Shown here piece after piece: positions 24,937 to 32,246 of a DNA stretch of 64,000 nt. The DNA lies in the NCBI GenBank assembly GCA_963668605.1, contig OY764903.1, positions 4,278,001 to 4,342,000 on the forward strand. The letters run 5' to 3'. A program made the translations under genes and the position numbers. The notes beneath the pieces are model-generated. The model saw nothing but the letters and a program-made list of their open reading frames with translations. It ran no database searches and was not told where the DNA came from. The first letter of the stretch is position 1, and each line of letters opens with the position of its first letter. Source of the stretch: G963668605 sp963668605. Lineage in GTDB: Bacteria > Acidobacteriota > Terriglobia > Bryobacterales > Bryobacteraceae.

Positions 24937-27057
24937 ATGAGTTCCGCCGGCTCACAGTCGTCAGCCGCCCGCTGGCTCGTGGAGAACGGACCGAGAGAAC
25001 TTGAACTGCTCTTCCGGGCGATCATCTATCACCCTTCCGCACCCATTCTCATCACCGACGACGACGGCAATTCCAAGGACGCCAGCGTCGGCGTGCGCAA
25101 GCTCTTAGGGCTGCCGCGGGAGGAGATCATCGGCCGCCCGGTCGGTGACTTCGCTGAGCCCAGCTTCAAGCCTCAAATTTCGCAGCTTTGGAAAGCCTTG
25201 CGGGAAAAGGGGGAACTGGAAGGTACGCTCGGGCTAGTGGGCACAGATGGAAATCTGCGGGAGGTTGAGTACACGGCCAAAGGGAACGTGTTGCCGGTGC
25301 GTCATCTCCTGGTGCTGCATGAGAAGACACCAGCGGCCCGAACCGGGCACGTTGCCGGAGCGGACGGCGACCGGATTCCGTCATGGGTGCAGGATTATGC
25401 GCTTTTCCTGTTGGATGTGGACGGACGGATCGTCACTTGGTATTCGGGCGCGGAACGCATCTATGGCTACGAAGCCGATGAAGCCATTGGCCAACATGTC
25501 TCCTGCTTATATCCCAGCGAGGAGGTTGAGCGCGTAGATTTTGCAGCGAACCTGACTAGGGCCGCTTCCGAAGGCCATTTCGGAATAGAAGGCTGGCACT
25601 CGCGGAAGGATGGGACGCATTTTTGGGCCAATAACATTACGATGGCGCTCAAAAATGAAACCGGAGAATTGCAGGGTTTTGCGAGAGTGGTGCGCAACTT
25701 CAGCGATCGTCACGAGAGAGACGAGAAGTTGCGGCGCAGTCGCCCGCGCATCCTGCCGGTCCCATCGTTATCGACCATCGCCGGCGTCGTCTCCGGGGAG
25801 TTTGACCGTATTCCCGAGGCGAACGATGCTTTTCTCGAACTGGTAGGATACAGCCGCGAAGACTTGCTGACAGGCCGGCTACGCTGGCCCGATCTGACTC
25901 CACCGGATTACGCCGCGCTCGATGAGCTGGCCCATGAAGAAGGCTTGAGGTTCGGAGCCTGCACGCCTTTTGAAAAGGAATTGATTTGCAAGGATGGGAC
26001 CCGGGTCCCCGTCCTGGTTGCCACGGCGGTGTTGAAACTTTCCCCCTTCCGCTGGATCACGTTCGTGCAGGACCTGCGGGATCGGGACCGGCTCGAGAGC
26101 ATGGAGGACGACGAGGTACAGGTCAAAAACAATTTTGAGGAGATGGTGGGCTCCAGCGCGGCCATGAAGCGGGTTCAGCGGCAGGTTGAAGTGGTTGCTC
26201 CTACCGATGCGAACGTGTTGATCCTGGGCGAAACCGGTACCGGAAAGGAGTTGGTGGCGCGAGCCATCCACAGGATGAGCCCTCGCAAGAACCTTCCTTT
26301 CGTCACGTTGAACTGTGCCGCGATCCCGACCGGGCTTCTCGAAAGCGAGTTGTTTGGGTACGAGCGAGGGGCCTTTACCGGCGCCTTGTCGCAAAAGATC
26401 GGCCGTTTTGAGATGGCTCACCGGGGGACATTGTTTCTGGATGAGGTGGGTGATATCCCATTGGATCTGCAACCGAAATTGCTCCGGGCGTTGCAGGAGA
26501 AGTCGTTTGAGAGGTTGGGCGGCACCAGAACAATCCCCATTGACGTCCGGCTTGTGGCAGCAACGAACCGGAATCTCACTCAGATGATGGGGGACAAACT
26601 CTTTCGAAGCGATCTCTATTACCGGCTGAAAGTCTTCCCGATCACGACGCCTCCGTTGCGCGATCACCCTGATGACATTCCGATCCTGGTCCGGCACTTC
26701 GTCAAGAAATACGCCGCGGAAATGGGCAGACGGATTGACAAGATTCCGCCGGAGACGATGCGCGCTCTTGTGAGCTGGCATTGGCCTGGAAACGTGCGGG
26801 AGCTCGAAAACTTCATGGAACGCTCGGTTATCCTTTCCAGGGGGCCCAGCCTTCGCGCTCCTATGGCCGAAATCCGGAAAGATGCGCCGGAAGCGGCCAG
26901 CGGCGCCACGCTCGAGCAAGTGGATCGGGAGCACATCCTCCGAATACTTCGGGAGTGCGACGGTGTAGTCACCAAGGCCGCCACGCGGCTCGGACTCCAC
27001 CGGACGACTCTGAACGCTATGATGCGAAAACTCGGCATCTCTCGCAAGGATTTTTAA
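24937..27057 (+). CDS. PAS-domain sigma54-dependent transcriptional activator
   Basis: A 706-aa enhancer-binding protein. Three PAS-like sensor domains lie at about 20-120, 150-270 and 285-390. The AAA+ domain (about 410-640) has Walker A GETGTGKE (near 430), the sigma54-contact loop GAFTGA (near 477) and Walker B FLDEVGD (near 500). A Fis-type helix-turn-helix closes the protein (near 665-705, TKAATRLGLHRTTLNAMM). There is no receiver, so activity is probably set by ligand or redox sensing through PAS. A TGACC-N6-GGTCA dyad lies in its own upstream region, making it the leading candidate to bind that operator family. It is convergent with the Q-rich gene without any gap. Confidence 0.93.
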   Translation: MSSAGSQSSAARWLVENGPRELELLFRAIIYHPSAPILITDDDGNSKDASVGVRKLLGLPREEIIGRPVGDFAEPSFKPQISQLWKALREKGELEGTLGLVGTDGNLREVEYTAKGNVLPVRHLLVLHEKTPAARTGHVAGADGDRIPSWVQDYALFLLDVDGRIVTWYSGAERIYGYEADEAIGQHVSCLYPSEEVERVDFAANLTRAASEGHFGIEGWHSRKDGTHFWANNITMALKNETGELQGFARVVRNFSDRHERDEKLRRSRPRILPVPSLSTIAGVVSGEFDRIPEANDAFLELVGYSREDLLTGRLRWPDLTPPDYAALDELAHEEGLRFGACTPFEKELICKDGTRVPVLVATAVLKLSPFRWITFVQDLRDRDRLESMEDDEVQVKNNFEEMVGSSAAMKRVQRQVEVVAPTDANVLILGETGTGKELVARAIHRMSPRKNLPFVTLNCAAIPTGLLESELFGYERGAFTGALSQKIGRFEMAHRGTLFLDEVGDIPLDLQPKLLRALQEKSFERLGGTRTIPIDVRLVAATNRNLTQMMGDKLFRSDLYYRLKVFPITTPPLRDHPDDIPILVRHFVKKYAAEMGRRIDKIPPETMRALVSWHWPGNVRELENFMERSVILSRGPSLRAPMAEIRKDAPEAASGATLEQVDREHILRILRECDGVVTKAATRLGLHRTTLNAMMRKLGISRKDF

Positions 27058-27864
27058 TTACAGCGCAATCGTGATCGCAAGCCTGACTTCAGGATGGCGG
27101 CGGTTGTAGAGGTAATATCCATCGGCGTAATCGATGTAAACGTCATCGGAGTCATACCAGCTTTCGGCCCAGTATTCCGGCCATGGATCGACCAGCAGGA
27201 ACGAAAACCCGCCGTAGTTGAAACGCGGATACCCCATGTACATAACCGGGCGCGCACGGAGGCGGAAGAGGTGCTGGCTGCCAAAACTGAGCATGAAGCG
27301 GTCCCGGGGGATATAGTAACCGCCATAGCCTCCGCGCTGTGCCCAAGTGCGATGCTCGGAGGACCAACGTTGGGCGCGAGCTCTCTGCCAGGTATCTTGC
27401 CCTTTCCAGCCACCACCCTGCTGTAGCCATCCCCGCTGTTGCTGCCAGGCTCGCGCCTGCTGCTGCGTGCGCTGCGGTTGCTGCTGCTGGGCCCGCTGTT
27501 GTTGTTGAGGCTGCTGAGCTCGCTGTTGTTGCTGTTGGGGCTGTTGGGCACGCTGCTGTTGTTGCGGCTGCTGAACTCTCTGCTGTTGCTGTTGGGGCTG
27601 CTGAGCACGCTGCTGTTGCTGCGGCTGCTGAACTCTCTGCTGTTGCTGTTGGGGCTGCTGAGCACGCTGCTGTTGTTGGGGCTGCTGAGCACGCTGTTGT
27701 TGCTGCGGCGCTGCGTCTCTATCCTGCCTCTCGGGCCTGGCCTGCTTCTCGTCTTGCTTCTCGACTCGTTTATCGCCCTGTCCCTCACGCTGAGCGTGAA
27801 CGAGTAGCATCGTTCCGGCAAACAAGAAGACTGCGGCCGTACCGGTTACTCTCATGAGTTTCAT
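27058..27864 (-). CDS. Exported Gln-rich repeat protein
   Basis: A 268-aa protein with a signal peptide (residues 1-25, ending LVHAQ), a charged stretch, and then tandem repeats at about 50-135 built on a 19-residue unit of the type RAQQPQQQQQRVQQPQQQQ. A Trp/Tyr-rich C-terminal domain (about 150-268) contains GYYIPRDRFMLSFG, VMYMGYPRFNYGG and YLYNRRHPEVRLAI. The C-terminal domain is shared by acidobacterial exported proteins, while the Gln repeats probably vary in number. Function unknown. Its stop abuts that of the sigma54-type activator. Confidence 0.8.
   Translation of the reverse strand: MKLMRVTGTAAVFLFAGTMLLVHAQREGQGDKRVEKQDEKQARPERQDRDAAPQQQQRAQQPQQQQRAQQPQQQQQRVQQPQQQQRAQQPQQQQQRVQQPQQQQRAQQPQQQQQRAQQPQQQQRAQQQQPQRTQQQARAWQQQRGWLQQGGGWKGQDTWQRARAQRWSSEHRTWAQRGGYGGYYIPRDRFMLSFGSQHLFRLRARPVMYMGYPRFNYGGFSFLLVDPWPEYWAESWYDSDDVYIDYADGYYLYNRRHPEVRLAITIAL
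27500..27710. repeat. Tandem coding repeats, about 57-bp unit
   Basis: Gln codons (CTG/TTG-rich on the plus strand) form imperfect units containing CTGCTGAACTCTCTGCTG and CTGCTGAGCACGCTGCTG. The units differ at a few positions, so slippage and drift are both visible. They lie within the Q-rich protein gene. Confidence 0.7.
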
Positions 27865-28097
27865 GATTATTGACTCCTGTCGTAGTTAACAGAGCACGCG
27901 GATAGCCACGCAGGCGGGGCTATCTATCCTATAAGTGCGATCCCTGCATTAGCACCCAGCTATTGCGAACTGCTGAAGCGGGCGCTGCCTGGTTGAGAAA
28001 CCCAAGCGGCTTAAGCGGCTTCGAGCGCTCGAAGGGCTCTCACGGCACTTCGTCAGTTTTGGCGCGAGGCTCACCATAGCGGTCAAGACGTCAGCCG
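27865..28097. other. Intergenic stretch upstream of the Q-rich gene
   Basis: No gene is seen. It precedes the minus-strand Q-rich protein gene and ends at the palindromic repeat copy C. It contains short inverted motifs (CGAGCGCTCG at about 28022-28031) but no clear promoter. Confidence 0.3.
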
Positions 28098-28233
28098 CTA
28101 GGTCTTTGACCGAGTGATGATGTTATTTTTATGTGGGGCAGGATGGAATCCTGCGGCGGGTTGGCAACCCGCCCGGAGCGCCGGTTGACAAGCTGCCCCA
28201 CATACGAACATATTCTCGCGGTCACAGACCTAG
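28098..28233. repeat. Palindromic intergenic repeat, copy C (complete, 136 bp)
   Basis: The most complete copy. It begins CTAGGTCTTTGACCGAG and ends CGGTCACAGACCTAG; its outer 40 bp on each side are imperfect inverted repeats that share CTAGGTCT, GACCG and ATGTGGGGCAG. The centre holds two further palindromes, GCAGGATGGAATCCTGC and GGCGGGTTGGCAACCCGCC. It has no coding capacity. The layout is that of a MITE-like or REP-type element. It is inverted relative to copy B. Confidence 0.88.
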
Positions 28234-28381
28234 TGCAGATAATGAATGGTTTGCTGACTTGCGGGGGCGGCTCCCCTGAGCCGTAATCCGACCCCCAGGT
28301 CGGGTTTGGCCGGGTCAAGGGACCCGGCGCGGTCCAGGGGGACCGCCCCCCCGTAAACCTCAGGATTATCGACGCAGTACG

Positions 28382-28531
28382 CTAGATAACCCGGCGGCCC
28401 TGAATGACACGGATGAGCACGACGACTACTGCGGCGACCAGCAAGATGTGAATCATGCCGGACATCGTATAGGAGGTGACCATTCCCAGAGCCCACAACA
28501 CCAGCAGAATTAAACAGATAGTCCAAAGCAT
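28382..28531 (-). CDS. lmo0937-type small membrane protein
   Basis: A 49-aa protein starting MLWTICLILLVLWALGMVTS and ending VLIRVIQGRRVI. Two hydrophobic helices with a short SYTMSG turn give a textbook lmo0937 layout, closely resembling the protein at 14335-14487. AAGGAG precedes the ATG. It starts 4 bp after the stop of the gene at 28536-29024, so it is probably in the same transcript as that gene and YtxH. Confidence 0.78.
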   Translation of the reverse strand: MLWTICLILLVLWALGMVTSYTMSGMIHILLVAAVVVVLIRVIQGRRVI

Positions 28532-28535
28532 ATTC

Positions 28536-29024
28536 CTATATCTCCTTCAAGGAAATTCGTGCGCCCACGACGATAGAGCTACTGATGGCCGGGTACATAA
28601 CCGTTAAATGAGACGGAGTCTCACGGAGTGGCGTTTCCGAAGCGGAAATAACCGCGCCCAGCGCCCACAACACGAACAGGCCCGCAGTGATGGTCCAGAG
28701 CATGCCTATTCTTACGCTCCTTAGCGTTCGCGTTCGTGTTACACGCCACATCTCGAACCCCCCGAAAATCAACGAGAGAGCCAAAACACGCGGCCAGGCA
28801 AAGTCGAGTCCGCCGGGATGGAAATAAGCCAATCCCAGACAATATATGAGCCCGCCGATGAGGCCGCCCCAAAAACCATCGGCGAAAGCGCGTAGTGCCG
28901 AAAGTGACAGCCTCGTTGAGCGACGCGGCGCCGCCGGTTGCGAATGTGTCAAGACACACGGGGGTATGCCACCCGGCGACTGTGACACCAACGATCTCTG
29001 CATGCTGGCTGGGTCTGTCCCCAT
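28536..29024 (-). CDS. Small membrane protein, possible fusion with lmo0937-like tail
   Basis: A 162-aa frame. Residues 50-95 are hydrophobic (FADGFWGGLIGGLIYCLGLAYF, ALSLIFGGFEMW). From residue 108 the sequence MLWTITAGLFVLWALGAV copies the start of lmo0937-type proteins. An AAGGAG site stands before the internal ATG at 28703, so a separate 55-aa protein (28536-28703) is an alternative reading. The N-terminal 45 residues look poorly conserved and the true start is uncertain. Located between YtxH and the lmo0937 gene. Confidence 0.5.
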   Translation of the reverse strand: MGTDPASMQRSLVSQSPGGIPPCVLTHSQPAAPRRSTRLSLSALRAFADGFWGGLIGGLIYCLGLAYFHPGGLDFAWPRVLALSLIFGGFEMWRVTRTRTLRSVRIGMLWTITAGLFVLWALGAVISASETPLRETPSHLTVMYPAISSSIVVGARISLKEI

Positions 29025-29059
29025 ATCTGTTGCCCTTACGCAATCACGACTCCGCGCGC

Positions 29060-29356
29060 TCAGGGCCGCGCTGTGCGTGGCGTCTCTCGTCCGATCACTT
29101 CAGCTACCTCTTTGGCCCGATCCCGCAATTCGGCTCCGCGGGTAAGGACGAAGTCTTCTGCCGCGGCAGCCTTGTCCTTCATCCAGTCCTCCCCATCTTT
29201 GACCTTACGGCTGATCAGGCTGCGCGTTGCAGCTCCGCTGAGAGGAGCAAGCAGAAGCGCCAAAGCGACACCAGCTCCGAGCCCGCTCAGGAAAAATGGT
29301 AGTGCAGAACTTCTGCAGTTACAGTCGTTCAGTTTAACCGTCTCCATATTTGTCAC
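29060..29356 (-). CDS. YtxH-domain protein
   Basis: A 98-aa protein with a transmembrane stretch FFLSGLGAGVALALLLAPLSG (residues 21-41) followed by an amphipathic, charged helix (RSLISRKVKDGEDWMKDKAAAAEDF). This is the YtxH layout: one N-terminal membrane helix, the LAP-SG turn, then a coiled tail. YtxH proteins are stress-induced. GGGAGGG precedes ATG 29356. A tandem operator (29504-29537) and a -24/-12-like promoter (29378-29393) lie upstream. Confidence 0.85.
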   Translation of the reverse strand: MTNMETVKLNDCNCRSSALPFFLSGLGAGVALALLLAPLSGAATRSLISRKVKDGEDWMKDKAAAAEDFVLTRGAELRDRAKEVAEVIGRETPRTARP

Positions 29357-29377
29357 CGATCCCTCCCTATCTGAGAG

Positions 29378-29393
29378 AGCATTTCAGAGTCCA
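29378..29393 (-). promoter_or_regulatory. Candidate sigma54-type promoter before ytxH-like gene
   Basis: On the minus strand TGGACTCTGAAATGCT has exact GG-N10-GC spacing and the same ATGCT end as the candidate before the PEP-CTERM gene. It lies 110 bp downstream of the tandem operator and 21 bp before the start codon. Confidence 0.35.
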
Positions 29394-29503
29394 CATTTCG
29401 CAGCGCGGCTTTGGGGCAGTGCAAGGCACGACTTGGCACACTGCTCGCTGACTTCAAACAAACGTGACAACGCGGAAGTTTGGGGACCTCTCACAAGAGC
29501 TGA

Positions 29504-29537
29504 GGACCATATCTGGTCACTTGACCATTTGAGGTCA
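29504..29537. promoter_or_regulatory. Tandem TGACC-N6-GGTCA operator (YtxH gene), best copy
   Basis: GGACC-atatct-GGTCA, then ct, then TGACC-atttga-GGTCA. Nineteen of twenty half-site bases match, and the right dyad extends to TTGACC/GGTCAA. It overlaps the last codon of the LolA-like gene and lies 148 bp upstream of the YtxH start. This copy best defines the 34-bp architecture. Confidence 0.75.
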
Positions 29538-30413
29538 ACGCTCGCGTGAGACTTTGATATCGCCGGGCGTGCGCCCTGCTTCCAGCTTGGAGATGGCTGA
29601 GGAACCGGTCTGAAGCTCGCGACACTTACTGTATATGACTTCCTGTTCGATATGCAGTACTTTCAACAGCCCCAGACGGGCCGAGGCGAAGACGTGCACG
29701 CGCAACGGCAGCCAAACCTCGTCATTCACCCGAGTCTGCTCGAAGGCCGCGCGAGAGCCCTTGGCCACACGGACCAGAAAAAGTCCTACCGAAATGGTGT
29801 CGACCACTTCCACATCCACTTTCACCAAGTGGTAATCCTGCTTGTCCACCCAAAGCCTGGCCTGGATGTGCGCAAGCACCTTCGCTGTGCCGGACCGGGG
29901 TTGGTATCCCTGGCGCGGTGTGGCTTCGATCACATAGGCGCTATTGCCATCCCGCTTCTCTTCCCCGGTAAGACGGAAGTCAAAAGCGTCCGGCAACTCG
30001 TGCCAGGCCTCGCGTTGCCACTCGGGACGACGCTCGTACTCGGTCAGGCGAAGAGCCCGCTGCGTCGCAGTCTCCTTCTGGCGCTCAGCAATACTCTTTG
30101 CGAGTTTCTCCTGCTCTTTTTTCTCATCGCCGGGGAGTAGCGGGCGGTCGTCGCACCCAGCCAGCCGCCGGTAAGGCGAGCCTTCCAGCAGCGTGACGTC
30201 GTAGCTCTTCACTTCCTTGGATGTCAATTGTCCCTGGGGATCCAAGCGACGTGCGTCCACCCGTTCTGAGAACCCATAGTTGCGAGCCACTTTCCAGTTG
30301 CGCTCGTCTGCTGCCACGGCGCGCCGGATGATCTCGCGCGCATCCACCTCGACCGTCCATGCTGTCGCCGAAGTTAAGCCCAGCAGCAACACGCGCGCGG
30401 TAATCCAGCGCAT
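29535..30413 (-). CDS. Exported LolA-like (outer-membrane-lipoprotein-sorting-like) protein
   Basis: A 292-aa protein with a signal peptide (RWITARVLLLGLTSATA). It has a long charged helix (DEKKEQEKLAKSIAERQKE) and beta-strand motifs AYVIEATPRQGYQPRS, ARLWVDKQDYHLVKVDVE and FEQTRVNDEVWLPLRV. This arrangement is typical of a large acidobacterial family resembling LolA/DUF4292-type beta-barrel-half folds that bind lipids or lipoproteins. ATG 30413 was chosen because the signal peptide starts there; the frame stays open upstream but without conserved features. A tandem operator lies at 30916-30949, about 500 bp upstream. Confidence 0.75.
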   Translation of the reverse strand: MRWITARVLLLGLTSATAWTVEVDAREIIRRAVAADERNWKVARNYGFSERVDARRLDPQGQLTSKEVKSYDVTLLEGSPYRRLAGCDDRPLLPGDEKKEQEKLAKSIAERQKETATQRALRLTEYERRPEWQREAWHELPDAFDFRLTGEEKRDGNSAYVIEATPRQGYQPRSGTAKVLAHIQARLWVDKQDYHLVKVDVEVVDTISVGLFLVRVAKGSRAAFEQTRVNDEVWLPLRVHVFASARLGLLKVLHIEQEVIYSKCRELQTGSSAISKLEAGRTPGDIKVSRER

Positions 30414-30949
30414 AGACGAGATAGTCAATTTCTTCCGGCTCCTCAACGGTAAAAAAGGAGCAATCCGTTGCCCAATCGTCAAGGCGCGAGAAAGCCCTTT
30501 CTGGAAATCCCGGCGTGGCCTGGTCTGTCGACTCAAGCTCCCTGAGTTCGACGCTTGGATGTGGCGCAGGCACCAAATCCGCATTTGGCCACTCGTGTGC
30601 AAGTTCTTTTGCAGGCATCTACTAAACTGATCGCAAGTCACGCGCGTGAAGCCGGGATCGAGCGGTCGGGAGAGGGGGAGTAGAGCCGGCTTTCTGGTCT
30701 GCAGTGTGGAAAGCCGAATGCCTTATTCGGAGGGAACGACGGTGGGGCTTGCCCGGAGGAGACAGGCCCTTGCCTCGTTGCCGCAGTTGGAAGCGCCTTT
30801 CCGTCTGGCGGCGCTCCAGATGTATCCGCTTGACCCTCTGCGGCCATGTCGAGCGGAGGAGCCGCGCGATGTCGCCAGAAAAGTGGGGCGCACATCTCGC
30901 CAAGTACCACTACCCCGACCTCAAACGGCCAATTGACCGAATATGGTCA
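30414..30949. promoter_or_regulatory. Long upstream region: duplicated leader, copy L1
   Basis: From the operator at 30916-30949 down to about 30618 (minus-strand reading) this stretch matches the leader at 31192-31509 along its whole length. Conserved blocks include GGCAACGAGGCA, CCTCCGGGCA, CGTTCCC-CCGAAT, GGCTTT...GAAAGC and GGCTTCACGCGCGTGAC, ending in GTAGATGCC, where ATG starts a short frame (MPAKELAHEWPNAD). That frame overlaps the LolA-like gene and is probably a remnant of the small peptide found after L2. The block pattern suggests a structured 5' leader. Confidence 0.5.
30916..30949. promoter_or_regulatory. Tandem TGACC-N6-GGTCA operator (leader L1)
   Basis: CGACC-tcaaac-GGCCA, then at, then TGACC-gaatat-GGTCA. 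The right dyad is perfect and the left differs at two positions. It stands at the upstream end of leader copy L1, which leads toward the LolA-like gene. Confidence 0.65.
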
Positions 30950-31071
30950 CATTCGTGCCGACCGGGCTTCGGCCCGCACTCAAAACAAGTCGGTGCGGTC
31001 CGTACAGCGGGAGGTCATGCGCAACGCCCGCCAGCCGAAATCACCCCCTGCACGTCAATCTCAAATCCGTA

Positions 31072-31194
31072 TTAGTCGTCCATGCTCTCACCGAAGTAGA
31101 AAGCGAATACTACGATCCCGCCCAGAACCATCTTGAGCAGCGTTGCCGCCAGCCCTGCGTTTGGCCACTGGAGTGCTGTTTCTATTGCGGGCAT
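31072..31194 (-). CDS. Tiny single-helix membrane peptide (40 aa)
   Basis: The frame starts MPAIETALQWPNAGLAATLL and ends in a transmembrane segment (MVLGGIVVFAFYFG) and ESMDD. It follows leader copy L2, and its first residues match the short frame after leader L1 (MPA-E-A--WPNA-L), which supports a real translated start. No strong Shine-Dalgarno sequence is seen. Function unknown; it could be a stress peptide controlled by the tandem operator at 31476-31509. Confidence 0.45.
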   Translation of the reverse strand: MPAIETALQWPNAGLAATLLKMVLGGIVVFAFYFGESMDD

Positions 31195-31509
31195 CTACTC
31201 CAAACCGACTGCGAGTCACGCGCGTGAAGCCGGGATCCAGCGTCGGATAAGCGGGGTAGAGTCAGCTTTCCGGCCCGCAACCGAAAAAGCCGCGCGCCCG
31301 ATTCGGCGGGAACGAGGTAGGAATCTGCCCGGAGGGGCCAGACCCCTGCCTCGTTGCCGTTTGAAGAAGCGTCTATTCGTCGAGAAGCACCCAGATGTCT
31401 CCCCTAACCTCCGCGGCCAGGTCGCGTGATATGGCCAGAGACGTGGGGAGAACATCCCGCCCAGGACGACTGCCCCGACCTCAAACCGTCAAGTGACCGA
31501 ATACGGTCG
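31195..31509. promoter_or_regulatory. Duplicated leader, copy L2
   Basis: Read on the minus strand from the operator at 31476-31509 to the ATG at 31194, this roughly 315-bp region is a diverged copy of L1. Shared blocks occur in the same order, including GGCAACGAGGCA, CCCTCCGGGCA, a GGCTTT/GAAAGC stem and the palindrome TCACGCGCGTGA. The two copies conserve possible stems while loops differ, which is what a structured RNA leader would show. Confidence 0.5.
31476..31509. promoter_or_regulatory. Tandem TGACC-N6-GGTCA operator (leader L2)
   Basis: CGACC-tcaaac-CGTCA, then ag, then TGACC-gaatac-GGTCG. Each dyad keeps at least eight of ten half-site bases. It lies at the upstream end of leader L2 on the minus strand. 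Confidence 0.62.
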
Positions 31510-31571
31510 AATTCGTGGCAAGGCGCCGCTACTTCAAATAATAGATCTTTACAGCCTACTGGTTGGTTCCG

Positions 31572-32246
31572 TTAGTGAGCGGAATATGCCGGCATAGAAG
31601 CCGGAACGGATGGGCCGTTCGAGCGCACAGGCTTCCACTGTTTTCGCAGGTGGCTGCCCAGCAGCCACCTGGCCCGGTGCAAACGCGTCTTGGCACACGG
31701 CTCGCTGATTTCGAGCAATACGGCCACTTCGGCTGTGCTTAACTCCTGGACGACGCGTAAGGAGAACACGGTGCGATAGGGCTCCGGCAGCGCCCGCACG
31801 GCCGCTTCCAACGTTTCGAGCGTTTGTTTTGCCTGCATCTGCCGCTCAGGATCGCGCTCGACCGAAACGACGGTTTCGAGCGGATCGTAGTCGTAGGATC
31901 TGGTGTTCAGCTCATGCAAGTGCGTCCGGTTGCGCAGGCGTGACATAGCGGCGTGAATGGCGATCCGCGTCAGCCAGGTGCTAAAACTGGACCGGCCCGC
32001 GAACTGCCCGATGGAGCGGAATGCCCTGTAGTGAGCTTCCTGGATCACCTCGTCCACGTCGGCCTCGTTGGAGAGGACGCGGCGGGCGACGCGGCGCAAC
32101 TGCGGATTGTGGCGGCGCATGAGCACCTCATACAGCGCGGTCTCCCCGGCGCGCACGCGCTCCAGGACCACCTCGTCGGGCGCGTCCGCGTCCCAGCGGG
32201 AGGGGGCTTCGGCAGCGCTGGCTAGTGTTTCAACCGCGCTCAGCAT
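31572..32246 (-). CDS. ECF-type RNA polymerase sigma factor
   Basis: A 224-aa sigma70-family protein. Region 2 is at about 38-105 (YEVLMRRHNPQLRRVARRVL, DEVIQEAHYRAFRSIGQFAG, FSTWLTRIAIHAAMSRLR) and region 4 at about 145-200 (ALPEPYRTVFSLRVVQELSTAEVA, CAKTRLHRARWLL). The spacing without region 3 defines an ECF sigma factor, probably directing envelope or oxidative stress genes. Its start overlaps by 7 bp the end of a small exported protein gene (32240-32500). No classical anti-sigma factor is seen, so that small protein is the only candidate partner here. Confidence 0.9.
   Translation of the reverse strand: MLSAVETLASAAEAPSRWDADAPDEVVLERVRAGETALYEVLMRRHNPQLRRVARRVLSNEADVDEVIQEAHYRAFRSIGQFAGRSSFSTWLTRIAIHAAMSRLRNRTHLHELNTRSYDYDPLETVVSVERDPERQMQAKQTLETLEAAVRALPEPYRTVFSLRVVQELSTAEVAVLLEISEPCAKTRLHRARWLLGSHLRKQWKPVRSNGPSVPASMPAYSAH

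Noticed and set aside
27500..27710. Possible CRISPR-like repeat array
   Set aside because: Repeats are contiguous Gln-codon units within an open reading frame without unique spacers. No CRISPR array or cas gene is present in the window.
30124..30618. 164-aa frame starting MPAKELAHEWPNAD
   Set aside because: The first residues match the 40-aa peptide after leader L2, but the rest overlaps the LolA-like gene in another frame and shows no conserved features; kept only as a probable remnant of the small peptide start.
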